Part shown: positions 35,527 through 47,700 of the stretch, piece after piece
Layout of the letters: each line of letters begins with the position of its first letter
Position numbering within the stretch: position 1 is the stretch's first letter
DNA from: Paramacrobiotus metropolitanus
Taxonomy: Eukaryota > Tardigrada > Eutardigrada > Parachela > Macrobiotidae
Assembly (NCBI RefSeq): GCF_019649055.1
Contig: NW_026570249.1
Coordinates: 124,001-188,000 of the forward strand
Length of the DNA stretch: 64,000 bases
Reading direction: 5' to 3'
Made by a program: the position numbers and the translations under genes
Notes under the pieces: generated by a model
Told to the model about the DNA's origin: nothing
Database searches by the model: none
The model's input: the letters and a program-made list of their open reading frames with translations, nothing else

Positions 35527-36377
35527 ATGCTGTCAGCCGCAGTCCTTGCAAGTGACCAGGTACTAACTTGTAAATAATTATATATTCAAGTGTTAGGTTT
35601 ACTCGGAGCTGTGCGAATGTACAAAATTGCAATTCATTCATTCGTTTACTTGTATACACGTTTCCTCACAGAAATTTCACAAAAAAATAATTAAAGTAAT
35701 AAAACAAATTACAGTAAATAAAAAAATTAATTACAGTAATTTTACGTTCGCTACTTTGGCCATACATATGACCCCTAATTTCGGCTAACTAAAATTTTGC
35801 CAGTCGTTAATACGAAGTAAACTATATTCAGCTACTTTCAACCGTATCGTAATCGCGTGTATTAATACCGGTATATGAGAAACATTTCCTACAGAAAACT
35901 GGAAGTTCTGACTCGGTATTTGTTATTCAGAGCCAAAACCTGGAGCCAAGTGGGTTACACGATGTGGACAATGTATTCGTTAAGAGTATTACGGTGAAAC
36001 CCGATTTCCGTAAACCGCCTCCGCTGGTCAACTGCACCACATCGCCGTTGTTCAAGAGCTCTCTCACCTCACCGTCCTCCTCGCCTCCCGTGACGCCATT
36101 TCCCCTGCTGACTGATTTAGCTAATTACATGCGTCCGCCGCGTCTATCACTCCGCAATCTGAGCGTCTGCAGCAGTATGCATCCCTACAGCGAAGACGGC
36201 CAGCCGCATGTATTTACTCAACCGGAAGTCAACATCAGTATTGACCTTATGGATGATGTTTTTGATGACAGCGCCGAACAGCAACAGGTGGTCGGCTGTA
36301 TGGCCAGCACACGCAAAGGCCTGGGATATGCAGTGACATTGTGCAAATGGATTGTCTACAGTTTTGGAGCGACATAG
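35527..36377 (+). CDS. unknown Pro/Ser-rich protein, two exons
   Basis: A short first exon (35527-35559, MLSAAVLASDQ) ends in GT and joins in phase to 35895-36377 after TTTCCTACAG, giving 171 residues. Composition is Pro/Ser-rich in the middle (SPSSSPPVTPFP) with an acidic segment (DLMDDVFDDSAEQQQ). No domain is recognised. It may continue into further exons, since a GT follows the QQQ stretch. Confidence 0.45.
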
Positions 36378-37358
36378 CTCGTTATTTTTGCTAGTCTTTC
36401 AAGTGAATTTGAGCCATTAATGCATTGGCGAGGAATTATTGTGATGACATTAATACGATTATTCTCGTATTATTCCTCGTGTACGCGTATTCGCACTGGT
36501 CTAATTATGAGCGCAACGTGTGGACCGAATAGTGCGCAATCATGATGTGATAACGCTGATCGACTAATTTGCAAGTTGGTTAATGCGCACAAATTTGCTG
36601 TTACTGCATAGACAAGCTTTTATTAATTTTCATGTCATTGCCAGTAGACGATGTTCCGGACTGAAAGTTAATAAAATGAAGAATTAAAATGATTTTGAAA
36701 GACCGGCTAGGCTAACGATTATCACATATACAGTAGCTCTAATTTTATCGTTTGTAAACCTGATCGAAGATGGGACAAAATATACTCTAGGTAATAATAC
36801 TGCAAAAGTCTTGCAGCGTAGTTACTGTACCAATTAAAAATCAGTTTTCTTTATCCACTGCGCAAATAGTTTTTACGATTCAAATTTTGATGAAATACGA
36901 GCTTAATTTTGCTTTTTATTCAAACTTTGCTTATTTTGCTCGTACTTAGCCACTTCAAGTTCGTTATTGCTTTTGAGGCAACAGCTGAATAAGTACTGTT
37001 GTAAGAAATTTGTATGAAGAAACTGTTGCTAAGCCGGTAAGTATTAGGTATTAAGGACTGTACTATCAAGAATGTTAACCTACTCACGTAAGTTTACTAT
37101 ATTTCAGCAATACTGTATTGGTCACGTTAAGTTTAGTACTAATTAGCAACTACTTATAATTACTTGCTGTGCATTTTTTTTTAAGTATTTAGGACTGTAT
37201 GGGAAACTGTTATTTTGAGTAAAATTGTTTGCTGGTGTGAAAATGCAGCTTTATTTGCGCCTCCAACAAACAAATGACGATAGATTTCGGATCCGCACAA
37301 GAGTCAAACTAACAAATTTCTAAATTACCATTTGGACAATACTGTCAGTGACGGCATT
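36378..37358. other. intergenic or intron
   Basis: AT-rich with no gene. It could be an intron if the flanking reading frames belong to one gene, which I cannot decide. Confidence 0.4.
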
Positions 37359-38246
37359 ATGACTTGTAACAATGGATCCGTCAAAAACACTCCATTCAGC
37401 TTGTCACAATCCGTCCGACCTGTGGATCCCGATAGCGGCTATCCGCTGCCGAGTAATCTTGTGCCACCGTGTGAACGCTACAAATGTCGTCTCGACGAAC
37501 CTTTACCCGACCACATTCACATCAGCCGGTCCATTTTGTTCACATTCCAGCGCCACAGACTTTTGCAGACGTTAAATGAGTCACAGGAATACCATGCCAA
37601 AAAAGCGTATTGCGTACGCAAACAACGCACGTGCGGCGTTGACTCATCCGTGCGTCAGCGGAACCTCGCTCCTACCGGCGTCAATCCATCAGAGTCGTCT
37701 CGCGCGCTAACACCGACACGTTTTGTCAAACAGTTGCAGTTAAAACGATCGCCGAAAAGACCGGCAATTTTCAATGCCATGGATGCTGATGACTTTCTAA
37801 AAAAGAAACCGGTAAAATGCGGTCTCTATGGCGACGATCCATACTGGGTCCCGGCAACGAAAAAAGAACAAATTCAACCGGAAGTGGATGTGCTTAAACA
37901 GCGAAAAAAGGTCACTTTGCCGAATGCTTTCAAAATGACCAAGAGGGATGAATGCTTTGCACGGGTAAATGCGCTTTGTGAACTGCAGCGTATGGAATTT
38001 TTGGACGTGGTTCCCAGAATTCGTGTGAACATCCCGAATTTTAAACTGCTCCATAAGAATGAAGAATGGCGGATGGCAGGTATAAAAAAGCGCCCGTTAA
38101 CGGTGGTAAAGCCGTTTAAATTTGCGGAACGGGATGAAAAGACCTTCCGTGTGCGGAAATTGGAGAAAAGACCTCTGGTACCGCGAGTGTCGACAATTCA
38201 ACGGCTTCAAAAATGCTGCATTGTATCTTCAAAACAGAAGAAGTAA
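37359..38246 (+). CDS. basic protein, TPX2/FAM161-like (tentative)
   Basis: One open frame of 295 residues from ATG 37359, with AATAAA at 38301-38306. It is rich in Lys and Arg. The C-terminal third has RMAGIKKRPL..., KPFKFAERDEKTFRV and RKLEKRPLVPRVS. The KPF-x-F followed by a charged helix resembles microtubule-associated TPX2-type or centrosomal FAM161-type segments. That is a weak resemblance, so the call is tentative. The N-terminal half has no domain. A cytoskeletal role is inference only. Confidence 0.5.
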   Translation: MTCNNGSVKNTPFSLSQSVRPVDPDSGYPLPSNLVPPCERYKCRLDEPLPDHIHISRSILFTFQRHRLLQTLNESQEYHAKKAYCVRKQRTCGVDSSVRQRNLAPTGVNPSESSRALTPTRFVKQLQLKRSPKRPAIFNAMDADDFLKKKPVKCGLYGDDPYWVPATKKEQIQPEVDVLKQRKKVTLPNAFKMTKRDECFARVNALCELQRMEFLDVVPRIRVNIPNFKLLHKNEEWRMAGIKKRPLTVVKPFKFAERDEKTFRVRKLEKRPLVPRVSTIQRLQKCCIVSSKQKK

Positions 38247-38778
38247 AGCTATTGACGATGAGTTTGCTTAATATGTGCCATATACGGTATGCAAGCAAGC
38301 AATAAAATGTGCCTGGTTTACGACAGTATATATTTTGCACGAGTTCTTTAATTGCAGAAGTTTATTTGTTGGTTGTACATGTCACTGTACATGTATATCG
38401 CTGTTACAATGGAGTTTTTACAATTTGCTAGAAAGAACCAGCTCCGTTGATTAACAACTTTCGTAAGTGAATATTTCCGACCAAGACGCAGCTTTTATAG
38501 TTTATTCAGTTTTGAGGGGGTCGTATGGTGCTACTGCTTATTACCTCGTCCCTATTAAATTGCTCAACAAAAAGTGCGTAAACCGTACATCATCAGAAAT
38601 ATATTCGTACGCTGTTATTTTATATCAGAACGTTTCTTTTTCTGCACCCTTATTTGACATTGATAACACAAAAAGTGTAGGTAAAAATTATTTGGAAGCG
38701 GAATCACTGAATCAGGCAAAGCGTGCATCACGGGGTGACTCCTTTGCTGTCCCGACTGTCAAAAAACTGAACAGGCTT
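38247..38778. other. intergenic
   Basis: Contains the 3' UTR of the preceding gene. No other gene supported. Confidence 0.5.
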
Positions 38779-38981
38779 CTATCCGTAATAAGGGTACACG
38801 CAGTTGGAATTAGGATAGTTGTACAGGATGCCGTTGCACAAATAGCGGTTATTGCCATTATTGTATCCGCCGTAGTAATTATTATTGTAATAGGGGCGCT
38901 GGTAGTAGTTGTTGTAGTAAGGGTATCGGTTGTAGTAGTTGTTATTGTAGAACCACTGAGCCATGGCGGTACCGCAGATAC
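38779..38981 (-). CDS. Tyr/Asn-rich secreted peptide, last exon (partial)
   Basis: An exon after TTTGCTGTAG reads ICGTAMAQWFYNNNYYNRYP and continues for about 60 residues made mostly of Tyr and Asn, ending in CVYPYYG. There are three cysteines. Such Tyr/Gly/Asn-rich short proteins are typical of secreted cuticle or antimicrobial-like peptides. The expected signal-peptide exon upstream was not found with matching phase, so the model is incomplete. Confidence 0.4.
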
Positions 38982-39732
38982 CTACAGCAAATGAATAAAT
39001 AAATCAGTAGTTAGTTGCAATCAATTAAAGGTGCATGGATTTAAAAAGTGCGTTGCATTAAAATCTACAATGGCTGTGCTAAAATTTGTGAAATTTTACA
39101 TTACGCAAATAGTAGCAGCACTAATACTGAAATTACTGCATTACATACCGATGAATAATAACGACAGGATAAGGAATTTCATCTTCGTTTGCCGAGTGAT
39201 TAATGCTAACCAAGGTATAGTAAATAAAGTCTTCGCAGAGTTTACTGCGCAATAAACTGTTACTGCAACGGTTAAAGACAAGTGTGAAAATAACCGGCAA
39301 TGGTTTAAAGAACGCTATTATGCATTACAGTGAACTGCGATCCTCAAAGTACGGCAACCTTCTTAAAACACTCGGTTTTTATATGAAAATTCGGGTTCGT
39401 GTTACCGTGCAGTATTGCATCATTAATGTTCTGGAGCTGCCGACCGGCACAGCAAGAACGATAAAACCGGATCAAATATATTTTTGCTGAGATCAGATAG
39501 TCCGGGTATGTTTCCATATTTAATTCTACTAAGATAACGTCATTTAATATTTGTACATGAAATTCGTAATCCCATTACAGGACATATCAATCTTATGTAA
39601 GAAAAATGCCTTTTTTGGTTCACCGCATGGGCGAGACTGACAGGTATTGAATCTGGCCGTGCACCCCTACTCGTTAGCGATTTCAAGTCAAGCATACTTT
39701 ATTGTTAAATAAACAAGAAAACAGCTGAGAAT
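38982..39732. other. intergenic
   Basis: Probably includes the missing first exon of the Tyr/Asn-rich gene. Nothing firm. Confidence 0.4.
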
Positions 39733-40241
39733 ATGGATGATGTCAGACGCAAACTTATCGCAGGCCCAACCGGCATACTGTAAGTTACCGTATTGTTAAC
39801 ACTCTGTGCGCTGTGCTGTAGAAGAATTGTAACATTTGAAACGAGAGTGCGCAACATTCAGTTTAGTGTGCATCCTGTAAATAAGGCCAAGAAAAAAAAA
39901 TTATTATGTTCCTTAAGATGCAATTCAATCTTCATAATAAATACGCCGCGCTTGTGCATATCACCAGCAATTTACTTAAAATTAATTTCAAAACAGCTAT
40001 CCAGCAATTAATTATATATGTATTTGGTAACAATATCATAACTAATACAGTGCTTTTGATGGGTGACTTCTGTTATTAATTAATAGTCAATTCAGTTTGC
40101 CCTTTTATCATGTAAGATCGCTTTTATTTTGTAATTCCTGGTCATGTTTAATTTTTAGATTATTTCTCTTACAGTGTAAAACATGAACTGGTTCAACTGA
40201 TTGCACTAACGATAATAAAGGTTCTGGAAGTGAAGAGCTAA
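39733..40241 (+). CDS. possible two-exon microprotein
   Basis: Exon 39733-39779 (MDDVRRKLIAGPTGI) ends in GTAAGT. Exon 40175-40241 follows CTCTTACAG, joins in phase and ends in TAA, giving 37 residues. The splice sites are good, but the peptide is too short to judge and no family is recognised. It could equally be the start of a longer alternative transcript. Confidence 0.25.
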
Positions 40242-40661
40242 CACAAGCGGTTTTCGATCCATTTTAGCAGTTAAAGTGAAACAGGATCTGTTGATACTGT
40301 CCGCTTCCTGTACTCCCTTTTGTTGCAACAAGTTAATGCAAAAACAGGGACGCCGAAATGTCAAGGTCAGCATTATCGGTGTCAGTTTAATAGCTTTATT
40401 CTACAGCTTTCCAAAGGCAGTCGTCGATTAAAATTTGGCTCCGAACAGCACACTAACCATCATCCCGCACACACTAAAGAAGATATAAATTCGTACTTCA
40501 GTAATATCGTGCATCTGGATCCTCCTGTAACCCATTACAATAAAAATAGCCACGTATGCGTTTTAATGCGTATTGCAGACACTACTTATTTATTCGCGTT
40601 AGTAGCAACAAAATTTTTCACACTTTCTACAGAAATCGTGAGAAATTAAAACACAAGCGAG
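40242..40661. other. intergenic
   Basis: No gene seen. Confidence 0.45.
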
Positions 40662-41333
40662 TTACACAACATCTACAAACACAAGCGGGCGAATAACAGA
40701 GAATATTTCGTCTAAATTCGCCGCCGGTGGTGCTGTTCCCATTATAGATGCTGTGTTTCCCCGCTGTATTTCGATGCTGATCCGTTGACGCAGAAACTCT
40801 AGTGCTCGCGGTTCGCCTGACTGCTGCTGGATCATCTTTCCTAGCACGTTTAGCAGCTGGGTGGTTTCTGGTCCGAATGTTCCGTAGGTCTCGAAAGCCA
40901 GTGGTCCGAACCAGTAATCCTGGGTGATTTTGCGGTATTTCTCGGTCTTGCTCCGCTCGGCTAGCGCTGCTGCCGCTCCGGCTCGAGTGGATGTGGCTGC
41001 GATGTATGACAAGGCCATGGTGCTGCGGCAGGTTACATCCCAGGCCAGCGCCTTTCCTCTTTCCAACGGGGAAATCGTTATTCCGTCCGGTCATTTGCCA
41101 TCTGTACGGGAGATTCCGGGAGGTTCCAGCTCAGTTTCAGTTCCGGCCGATGCAAAGGCGCGCTTAATTACCGCTTTGAGGCTTTCATGGGTCGGTTTCC
41201 GTCCGGCACTGAACTTGCAACTGATCGTAAATTTGGACCCGGTACACTCATACAGACCGGCGCTGGTGGATCGTTTTTGAGGAACCGACATGCGGGGAAC
41301 CACCGGGGCAGTTGTGGTGAACCTTCCGTACAT
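40662..41333 (-). pseudogene. retrotransposon fragment, C-terminal region of a mobile-element polyprotein
   Basis: One frame reads through from 41333 to 40662 apart from a TGA inside the motif RTDGK-PDG at about 41091. Recognisable pieces are LEPPGISRTDGK, LAWDVTCRSTM, AGAAAALAERSKTEKYRK, PLAFETYGTFGPE, GEPRALEFLRQRISIEIQRGN and ASIM. This string is common in animal mobile-element proteins annotated as RNA-directed DNA polymerase. The upstream RT part is absent. It is an old, 5'-truncated copy. Confidence 0.7.
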
Positions 41334-41778
41334 ATGAATAGGACGTCAGTTTTTTTAGGACCCCGTCCGGAAATTTTATCCGGGTCTGGTGGTACATTTT
41401 CAGTGTTTGGAAAACCAGCTATGGTTAGTGCGTATTGCATGTGTACGTTCTTTTCCGTACATGGCTTAATTTGATCCTGTATTTTTAGAAAGAAAAAATG
41501 CAGGACTTGGAACCGCGAGTTGTGCTTTAATTATAGCAGTGTAATGCATTCAATTTAACATTATAGCAATATATTTTTCCAGCTTTAAACGAGATGATAT
41601 TCACACCAGCTGGCAGCTGCCATAATTTTGTGACAGTGCGTACAGAGAAAAAAACAAGAGAAAAACAGCGCATTCCAAAGAGAAATGTTGATTCAGCCAA
41701 AAATTAAAACACAAGCCTAGCATAAAATACTGCAGAAGCTAGAAATGCTCTAATAATCGTTATCATAACCTTTCGGGA
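41334..41778. other. intergenic
   Basis: The left-over 5' part of the retroelement fragment may extend here in other frames (to about 41440). No gene otherwise. Confidence 0.45.
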
Positions 41779-44700
41779 TCAGGGAAGTGCACCCGAGCTC
41801 CAGTTGCTGAAAAATTGTTCTATCCGGTTGATTTTGCCGATAACTTCCGAAGTTAAAATTTTCTGCAGAACTAAGACATCTTTTTGTTCATCCCGTCGCT
41901 GATAGAAGAACAGTGCACAAGTGATGTAAATTCCGGTCAGCTGCAAATCAAAGCTTATAGCATACTCCTTTTTCTGCGTAGCCTCCTTTTTCTACATTCG
42001 ACGATCGATGGTGTCGCAGTACCAAATTCTATTCTTCACTCCGGACTATACCGGTGGTTAATTTACACTATTAAATTTCAGCATTGCAAATTACTGTGCC
42101 ATAACAGTTGCAAGCAGTTCAAAATTCGTACATGCATAATGTGTTCCTTGTCGACCAGGAAAAAACCGCAAGCCGATAGCGACAGGTTTTGCTTGTTTTC
42201 TTCGATTTCTCGTCGAAATTTATGAATAACTCCTTGGAGCTGTTGCTTTCCTGAGTAGGTTCTACAGACAACCTCCTCATGGACTGCATCGATGTCATCA
42301 ATGTCATTCAGAAAATCCACAATTTTCCACGCCTAAAAAAAGTTGATCATATACAAATAAAACAAAATAACTCCACAAAAATTACAAATTAACTTACTGC
42401 CTGCACTGTTATTATGGAATAAGTTTATGAGCGTGGACCTGGTGAAGGTTCACGCGTAGGAACAGAATTGACGGAATTCTGCCTACCAAAAAGCCTAGCA
42501 ATGCTATAAAAGCGCCTACGCTATAGAAAGCGAGAAATGGCGTGACTGCTAGGAATTTATGACAAGACTAAATTCGATAGAATTTCCTCTTCGACAACTT
42601 CGCATTGCTGACTGCAGCAAGCGAGGAAAATGCGCACGTAGCCGCCACACAGTGCGGGTGCGCGCAGAACACCATGCTTTCGCCACGCGTAAGGCGGGCG
42701 CGCAATGAACACACAACAGACTGCCAAGCGAGGGTGTACGCATGTACGCCTGCGCTCACATGCCTCTGGGAGGGAGGCTGAGCTCCGTCGAAGCAAATCC
42801 ACATCCAATTCCTTGGGATCCTTGACGGCTCGTCTGTGTGTTTAATAAAACATCGAGATTTAATCTCCCTTTAACATCACAAATTCCAATTACATGTGTG
42901 AATAAAGAGATCTCGAAACAAAAGTAAAAACAGTAAAAATATCAACAGAATTCATTATCAAAACGACTAGGATCCTCCGACTCCTAAAGGTCACTGGGTC
43001 CTGTCAACCGTAATCCGCTTTTGGTCCATTCCGCTCTTTTTGAGCAATCTTTTTCATCACAAATGAGATCCGCTTTAAGGAATAGGTGCGTATCAAGTAC
43101 GACTTCTGAATACTGCTTCTTCATCTTTGGAATAAATGCGTATCAAGTACGACTTCTGCAAAATGAGATTCTTCCTCTTGGACGTGGAGGGACGTCTTGA
43201 AAGACAAGCTTAATGCTTCCTCCCTGGTAAGGTCATTCTTTTTAACTTGGATTGATGACTCGTTGAGCAGTGAAGTTCTCAAAGGTCATCCCTTTCTCTT
43301 TGATATGCGACTCATTTGGGCCGTGGCGATCCCAAAAGGTCATACATTTCTTCATCATGAGTTCAATATTAAAGGTCATGGAGGAACTTAGCCAATTTTC
43401 AGCTTTCAAGCAATTCTGCTTGCCTCCCTTGTAAAGGTCATCATTCTTTTTCATTTTCTTCGGTCGCACATCCTTTTCTTTTCCGTGTAGTGCAAATTGA
43501 CGCGCACTTCTTTTCCTTACCAGGTTCGAGGGCCGGTTAACGCCGTAACTCCTCTTTCTTCTGAGGCCGGTTATCGCCGTAACCTCAACATCTGAAAGTT
43601 TTACTCCTATTTTCTTGAACTCTTTCTCTTTTTCACCCTTGTGGCTTCTGTCATTCCGCAAGAGTGTGCCGACTCAGTAGGCCGCAACTACACTCTAAAA
43701 GTGACGTTTTAAATGTAATGAGGAAGGCCGGTTAGCGCCGTTACTCTTCCTGCTTCGAGGGCCGGATGACCTCCGTAACTCCCCATATTTCGGATCGCCT
43801 TGATCCTCTGCAACAAAACTCTGAAACCAATAGAAACACAAACGATATGACAGTTCAACAAGTTATGTCTCCTTCGCCCTGATACTGTACCTTTATCACC
43901 ATTCTCGTGCTGCCGACTGATGGCCGTAACTAGCACATCAGCGATGCCCTAAAGGTCATCACTGATCATTTGAACCATTGTCGCGGTTCCGATCGAAACG
44001 TCGTCTTTCTTTTTCATTACGATCAGACGTTCGATCTCGAGGTTCCTTTCCCTCTCTTGCAGCTCGTCTCCTTCGCTCCGGCTGCTAGTAGCACTGTGAC
44101 GATTTCGGTCACGTCTGCGATGAATACGGATCAAATGCTTTTCATGCATCAACCGTCCATACTTTTTAAGTCCCGTGACCTTTCTCGAGGATGATGGGAT
44201 GACCTTTCGCAGACGCGTGACCGTTCCAATTCTCGTGACCTTTTTCGAGAATGATCGGATGACCTTTCATAAACGCATGACCTTTCATGTTTCCATAACC
44301 TTTGTCGAGGATGATCGGACGACCTTTCGTACACATGTGACCTTTCATTCCTGTCGGCTGACCTTGCCAAGCCCGACTGATACGTTTCTCTCGGCGGTGA
44401 TTTCGGTCGTTTGAACTCGCCTCTCTTGAAATTTCTTTCGGTCTCCGTCATTTCGTTTTGCTGCATGAGGAATTTGCGCATGTTCTCAATTTTGTCCTCG
44501 ATCAAAATTTTGATGACTTGCGACCATCGGCCTTTTCCGTCAGGTTGACCTTTTCTTGCAGGAATATTGTATGTTCCTCTTTTGTTAGTGAGAGTGGGTC
44601 CTTAAGGATGATGTCCAATTGCTGGATGAGTGATTCGCGTATAATCGCCTCCTGTACGTCTTGTTTCTTAAATATCGCGTCCGAAACGGGTGCTGCAAGT

Positions 44701-47700
44701 CCCGCATGACCTTTATCTGCATTGGCTAAACCCTTCTCTGCCGCAGCTTTCTTTCTTTCTTTCAAACGCTTTCTTTCTGCTTCACGCTTTTCTTGCAATA
44801 TTTGCTTTCTAAACGCATTCGCTTCCGCAGTTTTAGGAGGTTCAAGGGTGACGTCCCATCCAGGTCTGCGTCCTACCCACATTCGGTATTTATCCTCCAA
44901 AATCACTCTATCTTCGGGCGATAGTTTCAGCCACGTTTTTCTTCTGACCAGGTGTCGAAATACATCTAGGTTGCCTCTTTTGCTTCCTGCGGAATTACCA
45001 GGAGTTGATTTGGCATCGGCACGGCGACCACGCATTCCCAACAAGGGAATCGTTCACCTGAAAGAATGTTGTTGCGCTTGCAATCCGGGCAATCCTTGTT
45101 GTAATTTGTCAACGGGTCGCCGGTGACCTTTACGATCGACGGTCTCCGTCCCTTCTCTGTCTTCTGATCAGTTTGGCTCCGTTCAGCCATTTTTCTCAGT
45201 TTTCACCTACAATCTCAAAATTTGTAAGTCCCGTGACCTTTCATTGTTTTCATTTTCCAACGTCTATCTTTAAGCCTATGATAAAAAGGCTATTCAGTGC
45301 TGAGCTGAAACTTTTCGCTGCTCTTTGATGATGACCTTTGTCATCCTTCTTTAGCTGAACCATTCTCAACTGTATGTGGATGACCTTTTCCCATCTTAGC
45401 TCATTCGCTACTCTTCTTGTAGAGTGTGGTTCGAAAATAATTTGAGAACTACGGTCTGCTCATCTCCTACTCGTTTCTGGTTCTGATTCTTCATTTTGTG
45501 TGGTAGACCTTCCTCCCACACTTTGCTTCTTGCTAATGTACGGTGACCTTTCTCTGCTTCATCAGCGCCATGACCTTTCAGTCCTTCCTTCGATGTGTGC
45601 TAAGTTCTCCGCTGAGTTCTTTAACTGGGCGCTTCTTCTCCTTCTCATCGCTTGAGCTCGGGTGACCTTCCCCCCCGGCTGCAATTTCTGCTGCCCTTTA
45701 GATCCCAGCTTGCCGGATAAAGTCTGATGACCTTTATCTTCCAACGTTTCAGCTTAAGTCTGGTGACCTTTAGCTGCAAACTTTTTGGATGAAGTCTGAT
45801 GACCTTTTTCTTCCAACATTTTCGGCTAAAGTCTGGTGACCTTTTAGCCTCAATCGCTTCTTGAACCTTCTCTCCTTGACTGCTCAGTACCGTTCTCTCA
45901 TGAGCAACTGTAAACGAAGTCAATTTCATTCTTCTTCTCTTTCATTGTTCTCGAGCTCGGGTGACCTTCCGCCCCGGCAAAACTTTCCGCTAATGTCTGA
46001 TGACCTTTAGGTGTTTCACTCGCTCTTTGATCCGTCCGTTCTTTTTTTTTTGTTTTGCGCCAATCGTTCATGAGCGATTTTCATTCAACGGCGTGATCGG
46101 AAATGTCTTCGATTAGCGGGTTTATTTCTGATGACCTTTATGCCGTCCCATGTTCCGGTCATAATATCATAAACTCCTATAAGCCTGACTTTCGGGTTTA
46201 TTTGTTTTCGTCCTTTAGTTATCCGATCAAGTAATGCTTTGTCGGCTTCGTCTTCATCTTGAACTTCCCCTCTCAGAATCTGTTCTGGAGTTGGCTTCGG
46301 AGTTTTCTTCGTTTTCTTGACCTTTCGCTTCTCAATTTCATTTGCGATCCGTTGGCCAAGTTGGTCGGCTTGTTCTTTGACGGCTTTTATCTGTTCCGCT
46401 CTTGAAAGGTCATTCTTGCCGTTGGTGGCAGAACATGGTTCGAAAGTATCTTGAAATTTACGCTCTGCTACTCTGCGAGCAGGCTCATCCATTTTCGCTC
46501 TTGAAAGGTCATCCCTGACATTAGTAGCGGAGCGTGGTTCGAAAGTAGGTGCCAATTTAGATTCATGCTCTGCGCTTTCTTTATCCCCGTTTCGGTGTGA
46601 CCTTTCATTTTGCTCAATCGTGGTCAAGTTCCCCGCTTCTTGACTAAGCTTCATCGTGACTGGCGTCTCAAAGTCTTTAACCTCTTTCTTCTGTCGTCCT
46701 CTCTTTTCTTAACTGGCTCTTCCGCCTCTTTTGGCTCTTCTGCCTCTTTTGGCTCTTCTGCCAATTCTGGTACAGAGCGTGGTTCGGAAGTATGCTGACG
46801 ACTACGCTCTGCTTGAGCTTGAGGATCGCGCTCCGCGATTTCATGACCTTTCTCAGTTATTTCCGACGCTGCCCTTTCAGCTTGACCTTTCTGAACCGGT
46901 AACGGTGGATGCCACGGTTTCAGACGATCCACCGAAACGACTCGTAAATCCGGTTCCTTCACCGCATCTTGCTCGATGACTTCGACTTCGTTCTGTCTCG
47001 GAAAACTGAGAATCTTCCACACTTTGTCATATTTATTCTTAAAGTCGGATTGATTTTCCTTCTTTCCTTGCTTTGTATCTTTCGGCAATCTGATTAAGAC
47101 TCGGTCTCCGACTTTGAATTGCGGCTCTGACTTCTTCTTGTTGTAGATTTCTGCGTGCTTTTCGTAAGCATCTTTGATGTTGCACTTCGCCACTTCTTCT
47201 GAAAAGGTCAAGTTCCTTTTCATGGTTTCGACCCATTCGTCTGGTGCACCGTAGTCGTCAGGAACGTTCGTCTTCGTCACTACGTCTTCTGGCATGGTCA
47301 TTTCTCTCCCGTGAAGCATGTAGTACGCTGAGTACCCCGTCGTTGCATGTACTGCACGGTTCATTGCCGATATGACGTAAGGAAGATACTTGTTGAACTT
47401 CCTTTCATTTCCCGCTTTTAGGTACTGCGACAATCCATCACTGATGGTCTGCATCTGTCTTTCCACCTGTCCTTGACCTTCAGGATGGTATGCTGTTCCA
47501 AACGTGTGTTTGATTTTGAACACGTTGGTGACCTTTTTCAGTACTTCTGCGGTGAAATGCCTTCCGCGATCCGTATGGAGAATATGTGGCGCTCCGTGCA
47601 CCAAAATTACGTGTTTCACGAAGATCTTTGCGAATTCCTTTGCGGTGGCTGTTTTCATCGGCTCCGCTATAACGTACTTCGTCAGCTGGTCAATAAAGAC

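Noticed and set aside
38467-38994. Plus-strand 175-codon ORF with Val/Ile runs
   Set aside because: Its hydrophobic C-terminal half is the complement of the Tyr/Asn-rich minus-strand exon. The N-terminal half has no domain.
42761-42790. Polypurine tract next to the 3' LTR
   Set aside because: On the element's sense strand this stretch is pyrimidine-rich (CCTCCCTCCC), with only a short AGAGG beside the LTR. I could not call it.
42761-46650. An envelope-like gene after integrase
   Set aside because: No ORF there has a signal peptide, membrane segment or glycosylated ectodomain. The ORFs are charged and repetitive.
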